This document shows, piece by piece, positions 7,250-13,825 of a stretch of 15,726 bases of DNA. The position numbers and the translations under genes were made by a program. The notes below the pieces were generated by a model. It saw only the letters and a list, made by a program, of their open reading frames with translations, did not search any database and had not been told where the DNA came from. The DNA is taken from assembly GCA_009903855.1 (NCBI GenBank), contig WYEK01000082.1, positions 1 through 15,726 of the forward strand, written 5' to 3'. The first letter of the stretch is position 1, and every line of letters starts with the position of its first letter. This DNA is from Thermocrinis sp. (GTDB lineage Bacteria; Aquificota; Aquificia; Aquificales; Aquificaceae).

Positions 7250-7629
7250 CAAAGAGACTCTTGGATGATCTCCTCCATCAACTTTTCCACCTCCTCCGCC
7301 ATATCCTTGAGCTGAGGCTCCTGAAACATTTCAAGCATAGCGGTGGGTGCCATGGTGCTAACAACCGTCTTGCCATCCTTTTGGAATATAGCTATTCTGC
7401 ATGGCATGGCGGTGGATATGAAGGCATTTTTGGAAAGCGCTTCACTGGCGTGCCTCGGAGAGCAAACCTCCACTATGACGCATTCGTAGTCTATAGGCAC
7501 CCCTTTGTTTTTGAGAATGTTAGAGATCTCATGCACAGCCATCACGCCAAAGCCCTTAGCCTTGGCTTTCTCTTCCAAGGCAGTCCTTACCTCTTGAACA
7601 CTCTTTTGGGTCTCAAAATTCATAAGCAT
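7249..7629 (-). CDS. DUF302 family protein
   Basis: 126 residues matching the DUF302 layout: an N-terminal segment, a central VEVCSPRHASEAL stretch (53-65), then MPCRIAIFQKDGKTVV (75-90) and a Pro-containing AP turn before the C-terminal helix. There are three Cys (50, 56, 77); Cys77 in PCR is common in the family. DUF302 proteins are small and cytosolic, of unknown biochemical role, often near metal or sulfur genes; here the next gene is ribD. The ATG at 7629 is preceded by AAGGAGGTGA with good spacing, made from the last codons and stop of the LptE-like gene, which ends 4 bp upstream. Confidence 0.85.
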   Translation of the reverse strand: MLMNFETQKSVQEVRTALEEKAKAKGFGVMAVHEISNILKNKGVPIDYECVIVEVCSPRHASEALSKNAFISTAMPCRIAIFQKDGKTVVSTMAPTAMLEMFQEPQLKDMAEEVEKLMEEIIQESL

Positions 7630-7633
7630 GGCT

Positions 7634-7643
7634 TCACCTCCTT
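7634..7643 (-). promoter_or_regulatory. Strong Shine-Dalgarno of the DUF302 gene built into the preceding stop
   Basis: AAGGAGGTGA on the minus strand is near-perfect anti-16S complement and is at the same time the end of the LptE-like gene (ATA AGG AGG TGA). It decides the ATG at 7629 over the ATG two codons later. Terminating ribosomes would uncover or re-use it. Confidence 0.75.
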
Positions 7644-8077
7644 ATTAAGTTTTCTATTAATTTATTATATATTATACCAAGGGCATCCTCCAGGGCGGAA
7701 CGTTTTGGCAAATCTCCCTGTCCCCCGGAGGGCAAAAAGTAGGGAACCGCTACGCTGTATTTATAACTTTTACCTTGTGTTTTTAGCTCAAAGCTTAAAA
7801 ACAGATTGTAGCTGTTTACCCTCTGAAAGGACGAAAGCCCTGTGGGAATGTCTTTATATTCAAGAACCTCCACGCTTACTTTTTCTGAACCCTCTCCACA
7901 CCTTAGCCTTTCTCCCGCCTGAAGGAAAGCCCTTTCCACGGTCCTTCTCAAGGCATAGTCCAAATAGTCGTCAGGGTAGGGATTTTTCAATTCACTTAGG
8001 CATACTTCCTTGCCGATGGCGGTTTGGAAAAGAACCAACCCAAGGATTAAGCCTTTAAGGATTGCTTTGCCTTCCAC
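7634..8077 (-). CDS. Exported protein, possibly LptE-like
   Basis: 147 residues. Lys4 and Lys8 followed by a hydrophobic run (9-21, GLILGLVLFQTAI) look like a Sec signal peptide with likely cleavage near Gly22. There is no lipobox, because the first Cys (26) is not in an LxxC context. The mature part has an N-terminal helix with YALRRTVERAFLQAG, alternating strands (66-75, 88-98, 105-112) and a C-terminal helix ending LIENLIRR. This order resembles the LPS-assembly protein LptE, but similarity is weak and I treat the role as unproven. Cys26 and Cys60 could form a disulfide. The GTG start lies inside prfB (31-bp overlap), so translation probably depends on prfB. Confidence 0.55.
   Translation of the reverse strand: MEGKAILKGLILGLVLFQTAIGKEVCLSELKNPYPDDYLDYALRRTVERAFLQAGERLRCGEGSEKVSVEVLEYKDIPTGLSSFQRVNSYNLFLSFELKTQGKSYKYSVAVPYFLPSGGQGDLPKRSALEDALGIIYNKLIENLIRR
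7664..7676 (-). promoter_or_regulatory. Possible internal promoter (two TATAAT) before the DUF302 gene
   Basis: Two TATAAT hexamers on the minus strand (7671-7676 and 7664-7669) lie within the last codons of the LptE-like gene, 35-47 nt before the DUF302 start. They could drive DUF302, ribD and fmt independently of prfB. The codons ATA, TAT and AAT make chance occurrence possible, and no -35 is evident. Confidence 0.3.
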
Positions 8078-9159
8078 TTGAGGTATTCCTCTATAAAGGG
8101 GTCTATGTCTCCATCCATGACCCTTTCCACATCACCTACCTCTAAGCCTGTGCGAAGGTCCTTGACCATCTGGTAGGGCTGGAACACATAAGACCTTATC
8201 TGGTGTCCCCATCCTATTTCCGTCTTTTCTCCTTCCAAAGCCTTCTTCTTCTCCTCCAACTTCTGAAGTTCCAACTGGTAAAGCTTGGCTTTTAACAGCT
8301 CCAACGCCTTCATCCTGTTTTGGTATTGGGACCTTTCTTGTTGACAGGATACCACAATACCTGTAGGCTTGTGCCTTATTCTAACTGCGGTGTCCGTTTT
8401 ATTCACGTACTGCCCACCCGCACCGCTGGCACGGAAAGTCTCCATCTCAAGGTCCTCTTCCCTGATCTCTATTTTTATCGTCTCATCTATCTGAGGCATC
8501 ACAGAAACCGATGCAAAGGATGTATGACGCCTTGCGTTGGCATCAAAGGGAGATATTCTAACAAGCCTGTGCACACCGCTTTCACCTTTCAGATAGCCGT
8601 AAGCATAAGGTCCCTTTATTAGCATGGTAGCACTCTTTATACCCGCCACATCGTCGGGTTGGTAGTCTATTATCTCCACCTCGTAACCCTTCTTTTCAGC
8701 CCATCTTCTATACATCCTAAAGAGCATTTCCGCCCAGTCGCAAGCCTCTGTCCCTCCAGCCCCTGCTTGAACGGTAAGATAGGCGTTCTTTTGGTCCATT
8801 TCACCGGAGAGAAAGACTTTTATCTCAAGCTCTTCTATTAGCTTCTCTGCAGTTTTTAACTCCTCTTCTATCATCTGAAGGCTCTCAAGGTCCTCCTCGG
8901 AGGTGATCTCCAAGAGCTCCTCCACATCCCGTAGGGACCTCTCCACGCTTTTTATAGCCTTTATGTTTTCCTCAAGCACTTTTCTCCTTTGGGTTAAGCT
9001 CTTTGCCTTTTCTCCATCACTCCAAAAGTCGCTTTCTGCCATTTTTTTATCTATCTCCTCCAGTTCCCTTTCAAGGGCAGAAGGATCCAGGCTAAGCTTA
9101 ACATCCTCAAACCTATCCCTTAGCTCTTTTAGCTTTTCTTTGGACTCAACCAATAGCAT
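8047..9159 (-). CDS. prfB: Peptide chain release factor 2
   Basis: 370 residues in one open frame. The stop-codon-reading SPF tripeptide is at 203-205 (RISPFDANARRHTSF) and the peptidyl-hydrolysis GGQ at 248-250 (SGAGGQYVN). Domain 1 is a coiled coil (about 1-115), and the C-terminal KDLRTGLEVGDVERVMDG is typical. SPF marks RF2 (UAA/UGA) rather than RF1 (PxT). The region that carries the programmed +1 frameshift in E. coli (CTT TGA C near codon 25) reads CTG GAT here, so no in-frame UGA and no autoregulatory frameshift is present. The ATG has no SD; TATATT is 8 nt upstream. It starts an operon with the LptE-like gene. Confidence 0.97.
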   Translation of the reverse strand: MLLVESKEKLKELRDRFEDVKLSLDPSALERELEEIDKKMAESDFWSDGEKAKSLTQRRKVLEENIKAIKSVERSLRDVEELLEITSEEDLESLQMIEEELKTAEKLIEELEIKVFLSGEMDQKNAYLTVQAGAGGTEACDWAEMLFRMYRRWAEKKGYEVEIIDYQPDDVAGIKSATMLIKGPYAYGYLKGESGVHRLVRISPFDANARRHTSFASVSVMPQIDETIKIEIREEDLEMETFRASGAGGQYVNKTDTAVRIRHKPTGIVVSCQQERSQYQNRMKALELLKAKLYQLELQKLEEKKKALEGEKTEIGWGHQIRSYVFQPYQMVKDLRTGLEVGDVERVMDGDIDPFIEEYLKWKAKQSLKA

Positions 9160-9167
9160 AAGGAATA

Positions 9168-9173
9168 AATATA
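9168..9173 (-). promoter_or_regulatory. -10 element for prfB
   Basis: TATATT on the minus strand, 8 nt before the ATG at 9159, with no SD between. This predicts a leaderless or nearly leaderless prfB mRNA. Confidence 0.45.
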
Positions 9174-9196
9174 ATCCACAAACTGCTATTTAGGAA

Positions 9197-9230
9197 ATGC
9201 GAATATTTGCATGCTTTATAGGCATATAAA
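9197..9230. promoter_or_regulatory. Two palindromes in the prfB / SCP2-like divergent gap
   Basis: The 139-bp gap (9160-9298) contains ATGCGAATATTTGCAT (9197-9212), a 16-bp palindrome with a single mismatched pair, and then TTTATA-GGCA-TATAAA (9215-9230), a perfect 6-4-6 inverted repeat. The second includes a TATAAA that could be the -10 for the plus-strand gene, giving a leader of about 60 nt. The first would then lie over the -35 region, as expected for an operator. No regulator is encoded directly next to it. The rest of the gap shows only AT-rich sequence. Confidence 0.4.
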
Positions 9231-9298
9231 AAGTTTTTAAGTCCTTTCCTTTGGGTTTGCGTTATCTTTCTACTGAAAAAACTTTGGGAGGTGAAAAG

Positions 9299-9502
9299 AT
9301 GAAAGATGACTTTTTGTTGTATGCAGAAACCAAAAGATGGGAAGAGATGGGTAGGGGAGAGTATGGACCCATGAAGGCGATGATGCTCGGAAGGCTCAAG
9401 TTTGAAGGTCCCAAAGGTGTTGCCATGAAGAACATGGGACCCTTTGAAGCCTTTCTGACCGCCTTGGGCAAACCTTCTTACGACGCCAGCAAGTGCCCCT
9501 AA
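9299..9502 (+). CDS. Small SCP2-like protein (C-terminal half-domain)
   Basis: 67 residues starting at the ATG at 9299, which has GGGAGGTGA (9286-9294) 4 nt upstream; a TTG start at 9251 was set aside because it would place this SD inside the gene. The stretch GPMKAMMLGRLKFEGPKG (24-41) followed by VAMKNMGPFEAFLTALGK resembles the last strands and helix of the SCP2 lipid-binding domain (xxGKLKVEGDxxLAMKL). SCP2 domains are about 100 residues; here the N-terminal half is absent and the upstream sequence in this frame meets a stop, so it does not look like a recent truncation with visible remains. Function unknown; lipid binding or dimer-completed folding is possible. Convergent with deoC, with interlocked stop codons (CTAA, 9499-9502). 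Confidence 0.7.
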   Translation: MKDDFLLYAETKRWEEMGRGEYGPMKAMMLGRLKFEGPKGVAMKNMGPFEAFLTALGKPSYDASKCP

Positions 9503-10134
9503 CTAAGAATATCAAAAGTAGCACTGGTGCCTATGCGTTCCGCACCAAGGGACAGGAATCTGAGTGCCTGTTCCTTGGTTCTTATACCACCGGATGCCTT
9601 GATCTTTAGCCTACCTCCTGAAGCAGAGTAGAGCAGTTTAACATCCTCTTCTGTGGCACCCGGGAAAGAAAATCCCGTGGATGTCTTCACAAATTCCATG
9701 CCACCTTCTGCTATAAGCTCCACCGCAAGCTCTTTTTCCTCTTCGTTAAGGTAGCCCGCCTCAATTATTACCTTCCTTACAAAACCCTCCGTGTTTCTGC
9801 CGATGGCAAGGAGCTCTTCCCTAACGTAGGAAAAATGACCGCTTTTTAGGGCGGAGAAGTTCATAACAATGTCCAGCTCCTTTGCACCCCTTTCCAAGCT
9901 TTCCAAACACTGGGACAGTTTTTGCTCTTTGGTATCCATTCCAAAGGGAAAGCTAACCACCGCACACACCACCAACTCCTCTCCCGCCAGTTCTACCGCC
10001 CTTTTTACCCAGTAAGGATGGACACAAACCGCATAAACCTTCAGCCCTATGCATCTTTTGATTTGTTCTTCTAAATCCTTTTCGGTGGTTTGAGGTTTGA
10101 GTATGGAGTGGTCTATGAACTTGGCTATATCCAT
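9499..10134 (-). CDS. deoC: Deoxyribose-phosphate aldolase
   Basis: 211 residues. A class I aldolase that reversibly cleaves 2-deoxyribose-5-phosphate to glyceraldehyde-3-phosphate and acetaldehyde. The Schiff-base Lys is Lys150 in FVKTSTGF; Asp88 (ELDIVMNFSALKSG) and Lys179 (KIKASGGIRT) complete the active site. The GGIRT loop binds phosphate. The start was taken at the ATG at 10134 (begins MDIAKFIDHSILKP), which matches the family; a 33-codon extension reads through the end of trxB and is not conserved. GGAG with 7-nt spacing precedes it. It overlaps the trxB 3' end by 10 bp. Confidence 0.95.
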   Translation of the reverse strand: MDIAKFIDHSILKPQTTEKDLEEQIKRCIGLKVYAVCVHPYWVKRAVELAGEELVVCAVVSFPFGMDTKEQKLSQCLESLERGAKELDIVMNFSALKSGHFSYVREELLAIGRNTEGFVRKVIIEAGYLNEEEKELAVELIAEGGMEFVKTSTGFSFPGATEEDVKLLYSASGGRLKIKASGGIRTKEQALRFLSLGAERIGTSATFDILS

Positions 10135-11054
10135 GAGCTCACTCCGTAGGTAAGGTCGTGGTATATAGAAAGTAAAGCCTTTGCCCCTTCCCCTGCGGCG
10201 GTAATGATCTGTTTCGCAAATATGTTTGTACAATCTCCCGCCGCATAGACACCCCTCTCGGAGGTTCTGTTGTTGCAGTCTATTATGATCTCACCCCTAT
10301 TGTTAAGTAACACTCCCAGTTTTTGAGCCAGCTTGGTGTTTGGCTCCAGCCCTATTTCCACAAAGAGTCCCTCCACATCCAACCGGTATGTTCTGCCCTT
10401 TTCCAGGTCTTCCACCACAATACCCTTGAGAAACATACCATCCCCTTCCGCAGACACAACCCTGTGCCTGAGGAGAGGAATGACCTTCTCATTTCCTAAC
10501 ACCTTTTCCCTCAGCACCTCATCTGCCCTGAATTGATCGAAGATCTCCAAAAGGTAGATGGTGCTCGCATAATTTAACAACTCCTCTGCCGCCTCAAAGC
10601 CCGAGTTTCCTCCACCTACCACAGCCACCTTTTTGTCCTTGAAGAAGGGTGCATCACAGGTGTAGCAGTAGGATATACCCCTACCGGTGTATTCCTTCTC
10701 TCCGGGCACGTTTAGCCTTCTGTGCTCTGAACCCGTGCAAAGGAGCACGGTTTTTGTCTTGAAGGATTGTCCGGAGGCTGTTCTCACTTCAAAGCCCTCG
10801 GACAGCCTTTCCACATCCACCACCTCGTCCAATATGGGCTCCACTCCCAACTTTCTCATGTGCTCCATCATCTTTTCCACAAGGATGATACCATCTACCA
10901 TGGCATAGCCCAAGTAGTTTTCAATGTTGCCCGCCTTTATCACCTGCCCTCCCACCTCTTTGGTGATCAGCACGAAGTCCATCTTCTTCCTTGCCGCGTA
11001 TATAGAAGCAGAAAGGCCCGCAGGACCTCCGCCTATTATGACCAGTTGCTTCAT
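10125..11054 (-). CDS. trxB: Thioredoxin reductase-like flavoprotein (low-Mr type) without the NADPH motif
   Basis: 309 residues. FAD-binding GGGPAG is at 8-13, the redox pair is Cys130/Cys133 in CYTCDAPFF, the pyridine-nucleotide GGGNSG is at 147-152, and the second FAD motif is GVYAAGD near the C-terminus. The length fits TrxB. The HRRxxxR motif that binds the NADPH 2'-phosphate in standard TrxB is missing: the sequence after the second Rossmann strand is YLLEIFDQFRADEVL. The Glu at the strand end is reminiscent of AhpF, which uses NADH, so NADH or another donor is inferred. The start ATG overlaps the fumarase stop as ATGA. No thioredoxin gene is in the window. Confidence 0.9.
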   Translation of the reverse strand: MKQLVIIGGGPAGLSASIYAARKKMDFVLITKEVGGQVIKAGNIENYLGYAMVDGIILVEKMMEHMRKLGVEPILDEVVDVERLSEGFEVRTASGQSFKTKTVLLCTGSEHRRLNVPGEKEYTGRGISYCYTCDAPFFKDKKVAVVGGGNSGFEAAEELLNYASTIYLLEIFDQFRADEVLREKVLGNEKVIPLLRHRVVSAEGDGMFLKGIVVEDLEKGRTYRLDVEGLFVEIGLEPNTKLAQKLGVLLNNRGEIIIDCNNRTSERGVYAAGDCTNIFAKQIITAAGEGAKALLSIYHDLTYGVSSWI

Positions 11055-11605
11055 AGGTCTATCCTTGCAAACCTCCTTCTGCCCTCTTCAAAGATATCCC
11101 CACCATAGATATCGTTGGCAACTATTACAGGAAAATCTTCCACAATAAGCCTTCTTATAGCTTCCGTGCCAAGGTCCTCGTAGGCTATTACCTCGGAGAA
11201 TTTTATTGCCCTTGCCAAAAGGACTGCCACTCCACCCACCGCCGCAAAATAAACCGCCTTGTATTTGACCAAAAGCTCCTTCACCTGAGGACTTCTATAA
11301 CCTTTACCTATCATGCCCTTTAGACCCAGTTTTAGAAGAGGTTCCACGTACTTGTCCATCCTTATGGCTGTGGTAGGTCCAGCGGAACCTATTACTTGTC
11401 CGGGCTTTGGTGGAGTAGGTCCCACATAGTATATGATCTGTCCCTTTAGGTCAAAGGGTGGTGGCTCTCCCCTCTGCAGGGCTTCTACCATCCTCTTGTG
11501 TGCCGCATCTCGGGCAGTGTACAGAACGCCGCTTATGAGCACCCTGTCCCCCGCCCTGAGACGTTCTACGATTTCATCCGTTAAGGGCGTCTCAATTCTT
11601 ATCAT
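11051..11605 (-). CDS. Fumarate hydratase class I, beta subunit (C-terminal domain type)
   Basis: 184 residues from the ATG at 11605. Motifs of the beta subunit of two-subunit, iron-sulfur class I hydratases: GVLYTARDAAHKRM (26-39), YYVGPTPPKPG, GSAGPTTAIRMDKY, GMIGKG and GGVAVLLA. Together with an alpha subunit it interconverts fumarate and malate, a step of the (reductive) TCA cycle. The alpha subunit is not in this window, so the genes are split. Tartrate dehydratase beta is a close relative and cannot be fully excluded. Longer starts that run antisense through tRNA-Phe were rejected. TAAAAT lies 8 nt before the ATG with no SD, suggesting a leaderless mRNA for the fumarase-trxB-deoC operon. 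Confidence 0.9.
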   Translation of the reverse strand: MIRIETPLTDEIVERLRAGDRVLISGVLYTARDAAHKRMVEALQRGEPPPFDLKGQIIYYVGPTPPKPGQVIGSAGPTTAIRMDKYVEPLLKLGLKGMIGKGYRSPQVKELLVKYKAVYFAAVGGVAVLLARAIKFSEVIAYEDLGTEAIRRLIVEDFPVIVANDIYGGDIFEEGRRRFARIDL

Positions 11606-11607
11606 GT

Positions 11608-11624
11608 GGTATAATTTTAATACC
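11608..11624. promoter_or_regulatory. Palindromic shared promoter core of fumarase beta (-) and tRNA-Phe (+)
   Basis: GGTAT-AATTTTA-ATACC is an inverted repeat between the two divergent genes. The plus strand holds TATAAT (11610-11615), about 14 nt before the tRNA. The minus strand holds TAAAAT (11614-11619), 8 nt before the fumarase ATG. The two hexamers overlap by 2 bp, so the promoters should exclude each other. No clear -35 is seen on either side. Confidence 0.5.
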
Positions 11625-11629
11625 AAAGA

Positions 11630-11702
11630 GGCCCGGTAGCTCAGTTGGTAGAGCACCCGGCTGAAAACCGGGGTGTCGGCGGTTCGAGTCCGCCCTGGGC
11701 CA
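11630..11702 (+). tRNA. tRNA-Phe (anticodon GAA)
   Basis: 73-nt cloverleaf. The acceptor stem GGCCCGG pairs with CTGGGCC (one G-T pair); D stem GCTC/GAGC; anticodon stem CCCGG/CCGGG around the loop CTGAAAA with anticodon GAA; variable GTGTC; T stem GGCGG/CCGCC around TTCGAGT; discriminator A. The CCA end is not encoded (CTT follows), so a CCA-adding enzyme is needed. GC-rich stems fit a thermophile. It is 30 bp upstream of the radical SAM gene on the same strand, with no terminator seen between. Confidence 0.97.
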
Positions 11703-11719
11703 CTTTGCAAACTGAAGCA

Positions 11720-11725
11720 TAAATT
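11720..11725 (+). promoter_or_regulatory. Possible -10 element for the radical SAM operon
   Basis: TAAATT, 7 nt before the ATG at 11733, in the 30-bp gap after tRNA-Phe. There is no SD before this ATG. It would give a leaderless mRNA for the radical SAM / CDF / tsaE / encapsulin operon. Read-through from the tRNA promoter is an alternative. Confidence 0.35.
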
Positions 11726-11732
11726 ATTCTTT

Positions 11733-12671
11733 ATGATCAAAGAAAAGAGCACTTACTACTCCTTAAAAGACTATTTAAAGGAAAAGTATGGCAAAAGGGT
11801 TCAAAAGATCACCGTAGCTTTACCCTTCACCTGTCCTAACATAGACGGCACGAAGTCTGTGGGAGGATGCACCTACTGTTTTTCTGGCACAAGACCTGCC
11901 CACCTCAGCCCCAGCGTACCACTGAGAAAACAGATAGAAGAGGGCATCCTACGGGCAAAAGAAAAGTACGGCAAAAACATACTCTTTTTTGTTTATTATC
12001 AGTCCTACTCTAACACCTACGGAGAGAGAGATTACCTAAAGAGCATTTACGACACCGCCTTAGAGTTTGACGAGGTGGTAGGGATTGACGTAGGAACAAG
12101 ACCCGATTGTGCCCCCGAGTGGGTGTTGGACCTTTTGGAAAGCTACACCCAAAAAGGTTTAGAGGTGTGGGTGGAGTATGGACTTCAGTCTGCCAACTTT
12201 ACCACCCTCAGAAGGATCAACAGGGCGCACGGAATCTCGGACTTTGTGGATGCGGTCTTGAGGACCAAAAGGAGAAACCTAAAAGTTTGTGCCCATGTGA
12301 TACTGGGACTTCCCGGAGAAGATGAAGAGGATATGTTAGAAACTGGAAAGCTCCTGTGCGCCCTACCCATAGACGGCGTTAAAATACATCCCCTCCATGT
12401 TATAAAGGGAACCAAGATGGCACAGCAGTACCTGAACGGAGAGTTTGAGGTTTTGAGCCTTCAGGAGTATGCAAAAAGGGTAGTGGACCTAATAGAGATC
12501 CTACCCCCCAATGTGGTGATCCACAGGTTAACGGGGGAGGTGGAGGAAGATAGGCTCATAGCACCAGATTACTGCACCTACAGGAAAAAATCGGAGGTTC
12601 TTCAGGCTATCCAAAGGGAAATGGAAAGTAGAGGTAGCTATCAGGGCTGTAAGTCCCCCTTCAACCGATGA
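11733..12671 (+). CDS. Radical SAM protein, TIGR01212 (YhcC-like) family
   Basis: 312 residues. The [4Fe-4S]-binding cysteines are Cys34, Cys46 and Cys49 in CPNIDGTKSVGGCTYC, an extended spacing (Cx11CxxC) characteristic of the TIGR01212/YhcC group rather than CxxxCxxC. Other family stretches are FVYYQSYSNTYG (about 85-96), GIDVGTRPDCAP, VEYGLQSANFTTLRRINRAH and HVILGLPGEDEEDM. The reaction is not established as far as I know. The ATG at 11733 was chosen because upstream in-frame codons lie inside tRNA-Phe. The stop overlaps the CDF start as ATGA, so the two proteins are probably co-translated. Confidence 0.92.
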   Translation: MIKEKSTYYSLKDYLKEKYGKRVQKITVALPFTCPNIDGTKSVGGCTYCFSGTRPAHLSPSVPLRKQIEEGILRAKEKYGKNILFFVYYQSYSNTYGERDYLKSIYDTALEFDEVVGIDVGTRPDCAPEWVLDLLESYTQKGLEVWVEYGLQSANFTTLRRINRAHGISDFVDAVLRTKRRNLKVCAHVILGLPGEDEEDMLETGKLLCALPIDGVKIHPLHVIKGTKMAQQYLNGEFEVLSLQEYAKRVVDLIEILPPNVVIHRLTGEVEEDRLIAPDYCTYRKKSEVLQAIQREMESRGSYQGCKSPFNR

Positions 12672-13825
12672 GCAAGGAACACTGGGCTTTAATCGCACTT
12701 TTGGTTAATCTACTGCAGTCTCTTGCCAAGTTTGTGGGTGGTGTTTTATCCGGTAGTTTGTCTCTGATCGGGGAATCGGTTCATTCCCTCTCGGACTCCT
12801 TTGCCTCTGTGATCACATACATCTCCATAAAGTTCTCTACCAAAAAGAACGAGAGATTTCCTTACGGGCTTTACAAGCTGGAAAACTTAGCCTCTGTGGT
12901 GATCTCCTTCTTTCTATTTTTAGCAAGCTACGAGATAGTAAAGAGGGCTTTTTCTCAAAGGGTGGAAATAAAGGAAGAGTTTTGGGGCATTGGTGCGGGA
13001 ATTGTGGTCTTTTCTCTCTTTAGTTCCCTTAGCCTTTCTATACTGGAAAGGTGGGCGGGCAAAAGGTACAACTCTCCAGCCCTTATAGCGGACTCCTATC
13101 ACACCCTAACTGATGCCTTTGGCTCCTCTTTGGTGCTTTTGAGCTTTGTAAGTGCTAAGCTTGGGTACCAGTTGGACAGATACTTTGCGATGGCTGTGAG
13201 CCTTTTGATCCTTTGGACTGCCATAAGCATACTCAAAAGGGAGTTTGCGGTGCTTTTGGATGTTTCCGCCGACGAAAAAACCTTAGAGAGAATGAGGCAG
13301 ATCATACTGGACTTTGAAAACATAAAGGAAATAAAACATCTTTATGTTAGGTCTTCTGGAGGAAGGCTCTTTGCGGATATTACGGTAGCCATAGAGGGTT
13401 GGAACTTCCACCACATTCATCAAACGGTGGATGCTTTGGAAGAAAGGCTAAAGAGGGAGATTCCTGAGCTGGAGATGGTTTTTATCCATTACGAACCGGT
13501 GGGAGGGATAAAGCCAAAGGTGGGAATACTTTTGGACGAGGAGCAAAAGGTTTCTTCCCACTTTGAAAACACCAAATACTTGGCCATATTCTCCGACGGG
13601 AAGAGGGAGCTTTTAAAGGAGATCTCCGGCGATGAAAGGGAGATATCTCAAATATTGGCAGAAAGCGGAGTGAACATTGTAGTATGTGGGTGGCATCCCG
13701 AAGACCAAACCGCCAGGCTTAACTTGAGCAGGGCGGGTATATTTGTGTGGGAAACAGAGGAAAAAAACCCATACATAGCCCTTTCTCAAATAGCCAAATG
13801 CATAAAGGAGTGTAAGGATGTATGA
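12668..13825 (+). CDS. Cation diffusion facilitator transporter fused to a NifX/NifB-like domain
   Basis: 385 residues. The N-terminal CDF domain (about 1-200) has hydrophobic segments near 7-26, 32-54, 73-92, 106-126, 150-166 and 172-188. Transport-site residues are ESVHSLSD (Glu36, His39, Asp43) and DSYHTLTD (Asp142, His145, Asp149). The cytoplasmic ferredoxin-like CDF domain follows (about 200-278, His249 in FHHIH). The extra C-terminal domain (about 283-380: KVGILLDEEQKVSSHFENTK, then VNIVVCGWHPED, LSRAGIFVWET) resembles the dinitrogenase iron-molybdenum cofactor (NifX/NifB C-terminal) fold. CDF proteins export Zn, Fe, Mn or similar cations against protons; Glu36 instead of the common Asp leaves the metal open. 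It overlaps the radical SAM gene (ATGA) and tsaE (8 bp); no SD is visible. Confidence 0.9.
   Translation: MSKEHWALIALLVNLLQSLAKFVGGVLSGSLSLIGESVHSLSDSFASVITYISIKFSTKKNERFPYGLYKLENLASVVISFFLFLASYEIVKRAFSQRVEIKEEFWGIGAGIVVFSLFSSLSLSILERWAGKRYNSPALIADSYHTLTDAFGSSLVLLSFVSAKLGYQLDRYFAMAVSLLILWTAISILKREFAVLLDVSADEKTLERMRQIILDFENIKEIKHLYVRSSGGRLFADITVAIEGWNFHHIHQTVDALEERLKREIPELEMVFIHYEPVGGIKPKVGILLDEEQKVSSHFENTKYLAIFSDGKRELLKEISGDEREISQILAESGVNIVVCGWHPEDQTARLNLSRAGIFVWETEEKNPYIALSQIAKCIKECKDV

Noticed and set aside
7250..7252. TTG start of RibD one codon earlier
   Set aside because: Possible, but the adjacent ATG with TGATG stop/start overlap is the more usual choice; the difference is a single residue.
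9070..9110. Programmed +1 frameshift in prfB
   Set aside because: The corresponding position reads CTG GAT and the frame is continuous; no in-frame UGA is present.
9251..9298. TTG start giving an 83-residue SCP2-like protein
   Set aside because: It would bury the GGGAGGTGA Shine-Dalgarno in coding sequence; the ATG at 9299 is correctly spaced from it.
11673..11732. Upstream in-frame start of the radical SAM gene
   Set aside because: It lies within the tRNA-Phe gene; the ATG at 11733 gives the usual N-terminus.
11606..11752. Longer fumarase beta start running through tRNA-Phe
   Set aside because: The extra 49 codons are the antisense of the tRNA and its flanks; the family begins near the ATG at 11605.
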